DNA of 64,000 bases from Niebla homalea. Taxonomy: Eukaryota; Ascomycota; Lecanoromycetes; Lecanorales; Ramalinaceae. Below the pieces are notes generated by a model, which was not told the origin of the DNA, did no database searches, and saw only the letters and a program-made list of their open reading frames with translations. A program made the translations under genes and the position numbers. Location: contig JAHGAU010000007.1 of the NCBI GenBank assembly GCA_019925105.1, positions 248,001-312,000 on the forward strand, written 5' to 3'. Shown in pieces: positions 11,680 to 22,628 of the stretch (position 1 is its first letter; each line of letters begins with the position of its first letter).

Positions 11680-13797
11680 CTAGACATCGAGGAACCATTT
11701 CCAAAACCCCCCGTTGGCCCCTTGACAGCGCTGCTCCACCCAAACACCCCACTCACGAATCGCCTCATCAACGGCGCTCCTGCTACTGCTCTGGATGACC
11801 AGCAAAGCAGCAACCCCTGCGGCCACAAGGGTCAGGGTAAACCACCAGATCCACGCATTGCCAGTCCGCCCCTGTCGTCGTCGACGCGTTTCTGACTTCC
11901 GCACCGCCAGGACAGAAGACGGAACTGATGATTGAGGCGGCAGTGAGGAGGAGGAAGCGGCAGTGACCTCCACGGGGGTCTCATCCAGCCGGAAACTCCG
12001 CGCCAACAGATCTTCGAGCCCCGTGTCCGCGGTATGGGTCGTGGAGGCCGGGAAGAAGCGCTGGTTGGCGAAGGAGAGGCCGCTGCTCTTCCGGCTGGGG
12101 CCGTTGCTTTCTCCTCCGTCCTCTGAGGGGGATGTTGGATGATGATGGTTTTGGCTAGCTCGGGCGGTATTGCTGCCGCTACTGGCGCGCTGCTCAGAGC
12201 CGAAGAGAGAGGAGCCAAGGCCGGACATGTCGAGCGCTGAGGTCTTCGCTCCGGCTTTGGGGTTGCCGGGTTGCAGGGAGAAGAAAGGGAGTGCTGTTTG
12301 CGGGTTTCGTAGGCGGTGAGAGGGCGGGTGAATGTTCGAGGGGAGGGTGCCGTGAAAGGGAGAGGGTTGCTGGGCCTGAGGCGGGTTGAGGATGTTGTTG
12401 GCGGCTAGGCGGGAGGGGCGAGACGGGGAGAAGCTGTTGGTTGTGGAAGGGGTCCAGTCCATTGCAGCGTCCTCGTCGTAGGGTTCTGGCGGAGGTGTTG
12501 GTAGGCGGGCGGGCTGTTTGACGGCTCGCGGTTGGGGGGCAAGGTCGTTGATTGAGAACTTGTGCGGTGCTTTCGTGTGTGGATATCGGCCATATGAGGA
12601 AGACTGGGTGTTGTTGGTGGAAGAAATCTGCATGCTGGAGGAAGCTTGTTCGTCATTGGCAATCTTCCTCCTGACAAGCGGCTCCGGTGACTCTGCAAAG
12701 GAAACTCTCGGCGTATAGTCCATCGAGACGGTCCGGTACGAGGAGAGAATCACCAGCAGACTGAAGAGAATCATGAAGAGATGTACCGCGTGGTATGTAC
12801 GTGGCTCTACTGGGCTTCCGTGGGTCACCCAGTACCAGCATCCCCATCTGGCCCCCATGGACACAAGCTGCAGTTTGTAGTAGTCTGCTAGCCCAACGAC
12901 GTGGCCGAATGACTTATCCAGCTTCTCCTGAAGACGTGGGTGCCACCATGCTGCCAGTAGGCTCATCCATAATATCATAGGGACCAGCTCCGTGCTCACG
13001 TGGTCGAAGCACGCCGGTGACATCCGTCCCGTTGCCCTTGCTGAGTCTGCACATTGCATCCAGCTGGACTCCCGCTCTTGCACCAGCCCATCGCTCTCCC
13101 CTTCATCCGCCATATTCATCAAGCCCAGTAAATGCCATGCAACCTGCATCACCCAGCTGATTGCCCACATGCCCCCCCCAATCCTCACGACCCACCCCCT
13201 CCACCCCAAGGAGCTTCTCGCTCTCTTCCCCCCTCTCAACCGATCCATCACCCTCCCCAAATGGTCAGCCTTGGCATCGTAGTTCACCCTCTTCAACCTC
13301 TCCCTGACCCTCGGCTCACACTCCTCGCATATCAAGGGATACCGCTCTTCCAGACTCGCCCGATACGCCGCCTCTGCCCGCTTATAGTCCTTCTCACCGA
13401 TCCCCTCGCCATCAGCCTTGGCATCAGGATAGAAGTTCGACAGGGAGGTAGTGTAGAGGTGTTGATTCTTTATGCACGTCCCACAGAACAACGGATCCCC
13501 CCCGACACGTTCCTCCGATTGCGAAGGAGGAGGCGCCGCGGTGACGGGTTCGAACGACGACGACGACGTGACATTGACGGCGGTGGCGGCGGCGGAGGGC
13601 TGGATATGGTAGCGGGTCGCTGTGGTGGTGGTGGGTGTGGACGGTGTCGTCGGTGGATCCGTCACCTCGCCGTTCTCATCCAGCCAGTTGTCGGCGTCGC
13701 ATCGAGTGCAGTGCCACCGCCGTAAGCCCGCTGTTTTGGCCTGGGAGGATCGCCGGTTGCAGTAGAAGCAGAGGAGCTTGGCGCGGAGGAGGGGCAT
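11680..13797 (-). CDS. IMA1: IMA1-type inner nuclear membrane protein
   Basis: This single-exon gene of 705 aa matches the Ima1/Samp1 (TMEM201) family of integral inner-nuclear-membrane proteins, which link chromatin and the nuclear envelope to the cytoskeleton. The diagnostic N-terminal zinc-binding module is present: C10-x2-C13, then C30-x2-C33 in WHCTRCDADNW. It is followed by CGTC and CEEC pairs further on. After a basic segment come several membrane spans (around GMWAISWVMQVAWHLLGLM, LVPMILWMSLLAAWW and HLFMILFSLLVIL), then a long serine/proline-rich part and a last span near the C-terminus (WIWWFTLTLVAAGVAALLVI). The start is supported because the zinc module begins ten residues in, as in relatives. 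It is head-to-head with ALG14. Confidence 0.85.
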   Translation of the reverse strand: MPLLRAKLLCFYCNRRSSQAKTAGLRRWHCTRCDADNWLDENGEVTDPPTTPSTPTTTTATRYHIQPSAAATAVNVTSSSSFEPVTAAPPPSQSEERVGGDPLFCGTCIKNQHLYTTSLSNFYPDAKADGEGIGEKDYKRAEAAYRASLEERYPLICEECEPRVRERLKRVNYDAKADHLGRVMDRLRGGKRARSSLGWRGWVVRIGGGMWAISWVMQVAWHLLGLMNMADEGESDGLVQERESSWMQCADSARATGRMSPACFDHVSTELVPMILWMSLLAAWWHPRLQEKLDKSFGHVVGLADYYKLQLVSMGARWGCWYWVTHGSPVEPRTYHAVHLFMILFSLLVILSSYRTVSMDYTPRVSFAESPEPLVRRKIANDEQASSSMQISSTNNTQSSSYGRYPHTKAPHKFSINDLAPQPRAVKQPARLPTPPPEPYDEDAAMDWTPSTTNSFSPSRPSRLAANNILNPPQAQQPSPFHGTLPSNIHPPSHRLRNPQTALPFFSLQPGNPKAGAKTSALDMSGLGSSLFGSEQRASSGSNTARASQNHHHPTSPSEDGGESNGPSRKSSGLSFANQRFFPASTTHTADTGLEDLLARSFRLDETPVEVTAASSSSLPPQSSVPSSVLAVRKSETRRRRQGRTGNAWIWWFTLTLVAAGVAALLVIQSSSRSAVDEAIREWGVWVEQRCQGANGGFWKWFLDV

Positions 13798-14257
13798 GCT
13801 CTTTGAGCGTGGAGCGCTGCGGTGGAAAAAGATTTGGGGGATGGCTCGAGGCGGGTTGAGATGGTTTATTGACGGGGATAAGGGGGCGGTGATTAGAATA
13901 TGATAAGAAAAAGTCTGGGGAAATAATTAATCTGGTGAGGCGGATGTTGTTATATTTGGGTTTGGGAGACAATAGAACGAACTATGGCTTGACACTTTAT
14001 GAGAACAAAGAATTTGGGAAGACCGAGGAGTCCTGGTCGTGGAGGGTGACACCATAAGGTTCGATATGATCACTGTCCTATTAGTGTCATTCGCATTGCT
14101 TCACTGTCTATCATACATTCACCTCAAATGATCCGCTCATTCAAGATCTCATTAATTCATGTTCAACCAGTCACCTAGTCCATCCTTTTTGCTAATTCTA
14201 CTCTTTCCAGCCTCTGCATAATGAAAAGAATGCATCACACCCACCATTGGCCCTGAA
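13798..14257. promoter_or_regulatory. Divergent promoter between IMA1 and ALG14
   Basis: These 460 bp separate two oppositely oriented start codons. The sequence is moderately AT-rich. I saw no element that I could name with confidence. Confidence 0.5.
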
Positions 14258-15172
14258 ATGCTCACCCTTCTCCTCCTTCTCCTCACCCTTCTCCTTATCC
14301 TCGCCTCCCTCCGCGCTCTCTACATCCTACGCCGGGTAGGTGGATCACGGCTAGGAATCTCCCAACCACCCTCCTCCCATAGGCGCACAGCACACATCCT
14401 CATCTCCCTCGGCTCAGGCGGCCACACAGCCGAAATGCTCGCCCTCCTCTCCTCTCCCGCCCTACCCAGCACGCGCTATACACGGCGTACGTACGTGATA
14501 TCGAGTGGTGATCCCTTCAGCGCGGAAAAGGCCCGAGAGTTTGAGGCTGGACTACTACTGGCGGCGGGGCAGGATGGCGGTCGGCAGGAGGAGGGGGAAC
14601 AGCAAACGATGGGGCAGCAGGGAGAAAGGCAGCAGCAACGAGCCGCACCCGCACCCGCCCACCCAGGAGGAGGAGGCTATGAGATCCACACTGTCCCCCG
14701 CGCGCGCCGGATCCACCAACCCCTTCTCACAACACCCTGGACCTGCCTCATCTGCCTGTGGTCGTGCATTCGCGTCCTGCTCGGGCGACCAGAAAACGAC
14801 GCGCGGGGCGGCCGCAGCAGCAGCAGTAGTACCAAAACCACCAGCTCCGTCACCGAGCATCAAGGCTGGGGCAAACCCGACCTCATCCTCCTGAACGGCC
14901 CGGCCACATCGCTGATCCTCGTCCTCGCCTCGTTGCTCATCCGCTTCTTCTCCTTCTCCTTCTCCGTCCTCCCGCAACGCATCATCAAGGGCAGCGACGA
15001 CGGTGGGGGCGAGATGCGGACGATCTACATCGAATCATGGGCGCGTGTGCGCACCCCGAGTCTGACGTTACGCATCATCTCGTCGCTGCGGTTGTGTGAT
15101 CGGGTGGTGGTGCAGCATCAGCCGTTGGCCAGGGCAGGGTGGGGGGAGTGGAGGGGGGATATGATGAGATAG
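14258..15172 (+). CDS. ALG14: UDP-N-acetylglucosamine transferase subunit ALG14
   Basis: ALG14 anchors the catalytic subunit ALG13 to the cytosolic face of the ER, and together they add the second GlcNAc to dolichol-PP-GlcNAc in N-glycan precursor synthesis. This single-exon gene encodes 304 aa. A very leucine-rich membrane anchor fills residues 1-25. The signature LGSGGHTAEM follows at 51-60, then VPRARRIHQP, LNGPATS and YIESWARVRTPSLT, ending with VVQHQPLA. A low-complexity Gln/Gly/Glu-rich insert near residues 105-145 and a Ser/Thr patch near 188-198 make it longer than the yeast protein (237 aa). The start gives an anchor directly at the N-terminus, as in the family. Confidence 0.93.
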   Translation: MLTLLLLLLTLLLILASLRALYILRRVGGSRLGISQPPSSHRRTAHILISLGSGGHTAEMLALLSSPALPSTRYTRRTYVISSGDPFSAEKAREFEAGLLLAAGQDGGRQEEGEQQTMGQQGERQQQRAAPAPAHPGGGGYEIHTVPRARRIHQPLLTTPWTCLICLWSCIRVLLGRPENDARGGRSSSSSTKTTSSVTEHQGWGKPDLILLNGPATSLILVLASLLIRFFSFSFSVLPQRIIKGSDDGGGEMRTIYIESWARVRTPSLTLRIISSLRLCDRVVVQHQPLARAGWGEWRGDMMR

Positions 15173-16234
15173 GGTGAAAGGAATGCGGAAGAGGGTTTTG
15201 TATTATACGTGAAGAGCAATGAGCGAGCGGTATCTCTCCATTGCCGACGCCACTTTGTTATGCCTTTTTTTCGCTCACACGCGGCCGGCAGCCGGATGAG
15301 CGCGCAAAGGGCATATATGTATGATGGGGACAAGGGGCAATCGACGTCACGCAGGGGCAAGAAGCCGGACAAAATTGTTGCTGAGGGGAAGCGAATGGTA
15401 TGAGAGGGGTCCGTCAAACAGTGATCCTTTCGTGATGGTTTGCCTAGTGGGAGCAGGCCCGTATGACAACATGGCTGTACGCTCATTCGACGTCTCTTGT
15501 CTTCACTGCCCTATCTAACCCGGCGAGCGACATTGAAGGGCATGGTCGCAGTAAGTTGGCCCAGTGGGAGGTCGAAGCTGGGGGTGACTTTGCGTAATGG
15601 GGATTGGGAAATTGAGTCGGGAGGCGTCAGTGGGATAGAGGAGAGGATGGGCGGAGAGAATTCAAGAGGGGAGGGTGCTAACTGGAGACGACATGTGTGA
15701 GAGTGATGATTCATGGATAGGAATAGGAATGGGAGAGGAGCAAAGTTAGCTAGACCAGAGAAGATGGAATAGCTAGGCAGATTTATGTTGCCGAGTTCGG
15801 TGTCAAAACGAACAGAATCAAATTGTGCCCCTCCGACTCCTAGACTGGTCCTCCCTGAGCCACTTTTGCTCCAGCTACCCTTGGCTCAACGAGCCCACTA
15901 CTGGGCTGCCACATCTCCGAGTATTAGATTCTACTTTCAGCTTTGTCTTTGTGGTTGTATTTGTGCGTGTGTTCCATGGCCCCTTGATCCTTTCCCCTCC
16001 CAGAATGACAGATGAAAATCAGGAAATGATATGAGATTACAAAGGCTTCGAGATGATTGGAGGGCATGGTTCGACAGAAAGAAGTAGTGTGACAGCGGAT
16101 ACATATTGGTGGCAAGGATTCCAGGATGCCAGGCGTTCTCCCCTTCTCCCCCTCTCAAAATTGTGTGGCTCTATCTTCGGCTCTCCTTCGCGGCCTCGTT
16201 GAATCCACAAACCCCAGCGAGTGTTGACATAAAT
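15173..16234. other. Convergent spacer between ALG14 and RHO1
   Basis: Two genes end into this 1.06-kb interval. No recognisable coding, RNA or repeat feature was found. Confidence 0.6.
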
Positions 16235-17411
16235 TTATAGGATGCGGCATTTCTTGCCTTTGCCCTTTTCACCGCCCTTCTTGGATAGGAGGGCTGAGCG
16301 AGTGGCATGCTCGAAGACTTCTCGGACGCCCTCGTTGGTCTTGGCGGAGCATTCCAGGTAGTGTCGTGCACCGATCTTCTTCTTGACTTCCTCTCCCTGT
16401 GGACGGATCAGCGTTATTACTTTTGGTGTAGCTGCAGTGCGAATGCCGTGGGACGAGGGCGCGACAACGCTAAGATTAGAAGTACGGCGAAATGGGGAGG
16501 TTCCAGCAAGACTCGTTTGATCTGTGGTGTAGATGACAAGAAGAGGGGACCAATGGGGTGGTGGCTTACCTGCTCAGGGGTCACTGGTTTCTGTGACGTC
16601 TTGTGTAGCTCTTCAATAGTCTTTTGGTCGTAGCGAAGATCCTTTTTACATCCAACCAGAATGATTGGGAGGCCTTGGCAGAAATGGAGGACTTCGGAAA
16701 TCCACTATGAGGGGAGACCACAACCATCAGCATGTCATTCTCACTGTCCTGACACATCCATTCCATGCCGACCGCAAACTCGTGTTCAACACAGAAGCGG
16801 TGGAGACAGATGACACCCAGATAGAGGACGTACCTTCTCCTGGACGTTGTCAAGAGAGTCCGGCGAGTCGACAGCGAAACAAATCAGGATGACGTGTGAG
16901 TCTGGGTATGAGAGCGGGCGGAGTCTGTCGTAATCCTCTTGACCCGCCGTATCCCATAATGCTAATTCGACGTGTTTTCCATCCACCTCGACATCTGCGA
17001 CGTAGTTCTCGAAGACGGTAGGCACATAGACCTATATTGTAGCAGGGCGTAGTCAGCTATCGGATCTTCCCTCTTGCTCCTTCCTCCTTGTGTTTTGAAG
17101 CATGGCGTATATAGATGATATAGCGCATCATGGCTTAAGGGAACGAGTGTCTGGACTTTGCGGTCCGACGTCGAGTTGGAAGGATATGGTAGGGGAGTGA
17201 GGGCTCAAATGGGAGAATGCTGACCTCTGGGAAGGTACCCTTTGAGAAGACACTATGTTTGCACAGTCAGCGGTCCGCTTTGATTCGACGACAATTTCTG
17301 TTGTTGCAGCTTCATCTGCACCGAGTGAACGAGGCTGACCTACATTAAAAGACAGGTCTTTCCACAGGCACCATCACCGACGATGACGAGCTTGCGTCGG
17401 ATTTCGGCCAT
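16235..17411 (-). CDS. RHO1: Rho-type small GTPase RHO1
   Basis: RHO1 switches between GDP and GTP to control beta-glucan synthase, protein kinase C/cell-wall integrity signalling and actin. Five exons were assembled: 17344-17411, 17225-17252 (28 nt), 16834-17031, 16570-16704 and 16235-16396, with introns of 91, 193, 129 and 173 bp, giving 196 aa. All G-box motifs are present: GDGACGKT, the switch I segment [22 protein letters not shown] and ECSAKT. A lysine-rich tail leads to a CaaX box, CRIL, whose final leucine predicts geranylgeranylation and membrane anchoring. The second exon encodes VFSKGTFPE, the known Rho1 sequence at that position, which fixes the small exon. Effector-region sequence and length distinguish it from CDC42 and RAC. 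Confidence 0.95.
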
Positions 17412-18742
17412 TCTGTAAAGTTGAACAAAGCTAACACGTCAGCAGAGGTCCCGGCTTGGCCTTGTCTCGAAGCGCGGCAACAAAGGTTGTATAGTGTGCA
17501 GGGTAATCAAGGTAGAAAGCGTGTGTAAGTGTGGTCAAGGTAAGGTTCAAGCTCGAGCCACGGAAAGGCAGGGTGCAGGACGGCACATACGTTGAAAGCG
17601 CTTTCTCGGCTTTAGACTGTCGTGTGAGGTTGTTGAGGGTGAGGTTGGGCCCACGGTCGCTGCTCACTTCTCAGCCCAGCAGCTCGTCACTTATGCAAGC
17701 GAAGCGGCGGTAGATCAGGGCGATTGGCGGATGAGTCAGGGTAGATGCGGTGGAGGTAGGAGAAGAAAGTGAATAGAAGTGATGGGGGGGAGATAGGACC
17801 AGGGTTTGTGATGATGAGGTGTCGTCTGAGATGGCTTCTTGGGGGTTTATCTGCTTGACCACTTAGAGGGAAAGGGAAACAAAAGGTTGGCTTTGGGGGA
17901 CTGGAACTTTTGGGCTGAGCAACCAAGGCAACGAGGGCTTGGCATTTCGGCGAATAGGGATCAAAGGGGATCAAATTACGGATCCGTACTACGAACTACT
18001 CTACTCGCTCGTACAGGAAGCTCATCAGCTCACCACCAGTCATCACCTCGCTTCCTAATAATATTAATTATACTGGACCCAAGGTAAGAGTGGCAATATG
18101 CAGAAGTGTGCAGCTTTCCTCGCTCATAAGATCTTGATTCGCCCGCATTGAATCTACCTGTCGCTCGAAACTTGCTTTAGAGTGATATTCATATGCATCT
18201 ACCGAAGCTTACATGATATTTAAACATGCTACCTGAAACATGCATGCCTTCCTACCTCCTGGAGTGCTGGTTGATATTTGGACCGGAACAAAACATGTCC
18301 GCGACAAAAGGCCCGCTCTGAACCGATCCCAGACTGGGAAGGAGCTCACTGGTGGCAAAATGTGGGCACGAGGGCACTGATAATCCCCCTTCTCTTGCTA
18401 TGTAGCGCCTCCATCATGTCCCAATTCCGTCCCTTCATCCAACAAAAGTTACTGGCTGGCACGTCCGTCATTGCGGTTGAAATATCATATTGAATGCCGA
18501 TCTTATTCACACAGAGACAATGTTGGTCTCTACCTGGATCTGACTTCTCACAATATCTATCCGTCATCAAGCCCCGTCAAAAGCGAACGTAAAGCCATCG
18601 CCCCAAAAGAACAAGCAGTCAGACAACGAAAAGGCTGGAGGACTTCGCTGAGAGAAGCCCTGGGTATCTCATGAAGCCAAAACCAACGCCTGCAGATGGA
18701 AAGGACTCATGCCGACCCATCGATCCCCTCACCGGCCATCAA
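17412..18742. other. RHO1 upstream region and CRZ1 3' flank
   Basis: This 1.3-kb interval holds the RHO1 promoter and leader and the 3' end of CRZ1; both genes are on the minus strand. Minus-strand open frames just upstream of RHO1 are Ser/Pro-rich leader sequence without family resemblance. Confidence 0.5.
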
Positions 18743-21035
18743 TCATGGTTCGATGTCGCTCTTCCAGTCATTGTCATTCTGCCAAGCTGCTGAATTCCCA
18801 TATCCGACGCCCATCGGATTGTCGCTCACATATCCACTCCCACCGTCGTCATCATCGTAAAAGTCGCCGCCACTGCTGGCGTCAAAGCTGCTCCGCCCGC
18901 TGTAATCATCTTCGTCTGGACCTTGCATCTGGTCCCACTGCACGTTCTGAAGCTGTGGGAACTGTTGCAACAGCGCCGCCGGGAACGCGAACGGCTGCTG
19001 CATACCCATTCCATTCATCGGCGCTTGAGGTGCCATTCCCCCCACCATGTTCTGCGCCATCATGTGCTCGTCCATACGCTGCCTCTCCATGGCTTCTTCG
19101 TCCAGCAGAGGCTTGATGCACACCCGTCCCGCTTCACTACGGAAATGTCGGCCCAGAGCATCTGCCCGGGCAAAGCGGCGGCCACACCCCCAAGCCGCCC
19201 CCGTACCGAGCTCACCACGGCAAACAAATTTCTTCTCGCCGCTGTGCAGCCCTTCATGTCGCTTTCGATCATGCTGCCGGGCGAAAGCTTTCGAGCAGAC
19301 CGTACACACAAATGGACGCTCGTCTGTGTGCGTTCGCAAATGAGACCGAAGGTTGTACGCCCGTGTAAATTTCTTGGGGCAAAGAGTGCAGGAGAAGGTG
19401 GCCGGATGTTTTTGGACTCGCTTCTCGGTGCCGGGTGCTGGAGGTCGGTTGGGGTCTGCCAGCTCGAGTATATAGTCGCGGTTTGGGATCGAGGAGGTTG
19501 ATGACCGACGTGCTGAGGGCGAGCGAGGCGCAGGCGAGGGGGATCGAGAGTTGTTGGGAGAGAAGGCGGCCATGTCATGGGGGGAGAGCGAGTGGTTACG
19601 AGCAATGGAGGAATCGGTCGAGCCAATAGTAGGTGCAGTGGAACTAGGGGTGACGGGTCGGGAGATGTAAGTGTCTGACTTGGCGCGGGTCCGATTCCCT
19701 TTTCGTCCTGCTGGGTGTCAGCTAGTGAGAATAATGATTTGCTGGACATGTCATACCTCGCTGCTCTGGCGGACTTAGGGCATCCATATCTGTAGGAGAT
19801 CGTGGATGGTGCTCCATGAGCGGTTGATGTGCCATCGGAGCTGGGTCCACATTGATCTGTGGTACATCATATTGGTTTGCTTGCCCATAGTCATTCGAAG
19901 GCAGCCTCTGTTCCGGTGGTAAGACTGGGAATTGTTCAGATGAGTTCGGGTACCCTTCGGGAGTGAGCCCACCACCAAAACCCCTCTGCGTCTCCGGCAA
20001 GCCCATGAACGAGGTCTCCTTTGCTGCGCCAAGACCAGGTTGGGGTGACATGCGAGGAGAGACAAAGGGACTGTGACGAGGGCTATGATTTTGCGGATTA
20101 TTGTCGGAAATGCTGAAGGACCCGATACCCAACCCATCCTGATATAATTGGGTGTCACGTTGAGGCCCCAGCATCGGTGATGGATTTTGGTCAAATTCCA
20201 AGGTATCTGATTGCGCCATATAAGGCGATGGAGCGACGGAAGAAGAGACATCCGAGTGCTCTGAAGGCGCTCGGCGGTGTTGCTGGAATTGAGGGCCTTG
20301 CATCATCCCACCCCACTCTTGTTGTTGACCATAGGCAGCAGACGGATCCAAGGAGGCATGTCTGGTATGACCTGGAGACCAGTCATGACCTGGTTGACTG
20401 AAGGGTGACGTAGGCTCCGAGTGTTGTGAGTTGACTTGGAGGAGATTAGGAGGAGTTGGTACAAGGTTCTGCGGCGAGGAGACGTTGCTCATGATATCGG
20501 CCGGGTTGATATCTTGCCTTTGTTGCGCGTTGTTCGGCAATTGAGGATCAAGGAACAGGTCGTTGTTGCTGTAGCGTTCCTGTTTGACATTGAAAGCTTG
20601 CTGATGAGGAAAGCCTCCGAAATTGGTATTGAGAGCTAACATGTCGGGTTGGAATTGCGGGTTGGATTCTTGAGGATCAATGGTTTGCTGTACTCGCTCA
20701 TTTGCGGTCAGTCCACTGGCCTGAAACAACTCATCAAAGCCCTGGTTGGTGAACTCGCTACCCGGTGTCAATGTTTGAGGCTGCAAGAACGATTGCTGCT
20801 GATTGCCCGCGTCAAGGTAGGAGTTTGAGGTGGTGAAAGTGAGGTTGCCTCCGGCTGTGGGGGAGAGATTGTGATTGTTAAAGGGCTGGGAGGTGAAATT
20901 CTGAGTCGGAGGCTGGTTGTTGAAAGTAAGGGGAGAAACGTGACCACTGAAGTCATGAGGTGAGGGTGAGGATCTTATACGCTGGTTGGCCTGTTGACCA
21001 GCGGAGGGCGACCGCCCTCGGTTTGGAACTTCCAT
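18743..21035 (-). CDS. CRZ1: Calcineurin-responsive C2H2 transcription factor CRZ1/CrzA
   Basis: CRZ1 is dephosphorylated by calcineurin after a calcium rise, enters the nucleus and activates ion-stress and cell-wall genes. Two exons, 19757-21035 and 18743-19710, with a 46-bp intron, encode 748 aa. The N-terminal half is Gln/Ser/Pro-rich and starts close to the RGRSPS element seen in relatives, which supports the start. Two classical zinc fingers lie at about 534-554 ([21 protein letters not shown]) and 562-582 ([21 protein letters not shown]); a third, irregular Cys/His region (590-624) follows. PQINVD at 392-397 resembles the PxIxIT calcineurin-docking site. The acceptor is CAGCAG, so exon 2 may also start at 19707, dropping one residue. 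Upstream of the ATG the frame stays open to about 21139 without another start codon. Confidence 0.92.
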
Positions 21036-22628
21036 ATCGACAAGATCTCCAACTAACCCTGCACCAGCGTTATCGGTAGGATTAGAAGGTGCAGTGCGAA
21101 TGGGCTGTGAGACAAGCTCCCCGCTCGGGTTTAGGCTTTCTGGGTGAGGAAAAGATCAAGAATTGCTCAGAAAGGCGTCAAGAAAGGGACGGGGCTGTGC
21201 AAAAGGCGATCGAGTACCCTGCCTGATGAGGTATAAGGGCAATGCCTCTTCACGCTTACTCGTAAATCAGGGTGCGCTGGCGGTTGTTTCAAGTCGGATG
21301 GGTTGCTCCGTGGCGATGATCCGAGAGTCGAACAACGGAACCAGACGCTCGTCAATCTAGATCTAGACGTTTGACGTGCGACTGGGTGTCATGCGACCAA
21401 TGCGCTCTTCACATGTGTCATGAATTCAAGAGGGTCTGGGCAAATCCGATTCCACTTGCCGGTTTCAGTTTCTGCGACGGAGCTGCGACGGAGATGCGCC
21501 AAGGAAAGCGATGCTATCACACTTGGTGATAGAGAGATGGTGTTATGATGATGATCTTGTCTGGATGTTTGTATTGATGCCAGTGTGAAGGATCCTTCGA
21601 ATGGAGGGGGACGTATATGAAACTAAGGGGCTGGCGGCAACGCTTCACTCTGAGAGGTTCACCGAAATCCTACCTCGGAGGCGAGGCATTAGCATTTAGC
21701 AAGCTCCGTCACACGTTTGAAACTGTTGAACAGTGAAGAGGATCAATGCAGTGAGAATTGAGGAGGCTGCGCAGCTAGTCTGGCGAGACTAGGGGAATTA
21801 TGAGCATATGCGCCGTACCTTGTGTGCCGATCAATCAAACAATATCAGAAACCAGATCCAAGGATGGGATGTCGTCGAGGCGCTTCCCGAGTATTTCGCT
21901 TCAGAATGACCTTGGACGGCGGCAGAAGGTAGAAGGTATTTGAACTATTGCTTATATTGAATAGCTGCAAGACCTGTTCGAGCCGGGCGAGCCAGGCCAA
22001 GCATAGAGTATCACCGTCTTCAATATTGATAGGGCATTGAAGGGTGATGATAATGTAAGTCTGAAAGATGATCTCAAGGCGCTTTTACCGTATAAGGCTA
22101 GATGAAGGAATCCTAGCCCTGTCGGCAACCACTGACGAAACATTGTGATCCTACGTCGGGACCGACTTTATCAAATGATTGAGCAATTGGCACGGCGGAA
22201 AATGTTCAGATCCCTGAGAGGCACGGATGACTGTGTCTACCACCTCATGTCATCGGTGTTTAGACCGAGACGCTCAGCCTCCAACCCAAAGCATAAAAAT
22301 TCATTTTCGCTGGTGCTGGTTCGCTTGATGGAACAGGTTGTCGTCGTGCACAGCCCGCCAGTCCCTTTTCCAATGTGAGGCAGATTCGCGCGTTAGAGAG
22401 TACATGTATGGACATTTGATTGAGAGCAGCAGGATATGAATTCTGTAAGTCGCCAATTGTACGTCTGATGAAGCGTCCTCCCTCGAAGCTATCGAGACGC
22501 CAGCGCTATTTAATCCTCCCTTGCATATTTGCCCGCCCAATTTGCGCCATATGTCCAGGACCAACCAACCAAACTTCCAAATATGACAACACAATTCTGG
22601 AAATGCATGCTTGTTCCAGCCTCGAGAG
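21036..22628. other. CRZ1 upstream region and 3' flank of the Kelch gene
   Basis: This 1.6-kb interval carries the CRZ1 promoter. Nearest the start is an open, coding-like stretch without an ATG. No other gene, repeat or RNA was recognised. Confidence 0.5.

Noticed and set aside
21139..21360. Upstream exon for CRZ1 using the GTAAGC donor at about 21263
   Set aside because: The reading phases on the two sides do not match without passing a stop, and the ATG at 21035 already gives the expected N-terminus.
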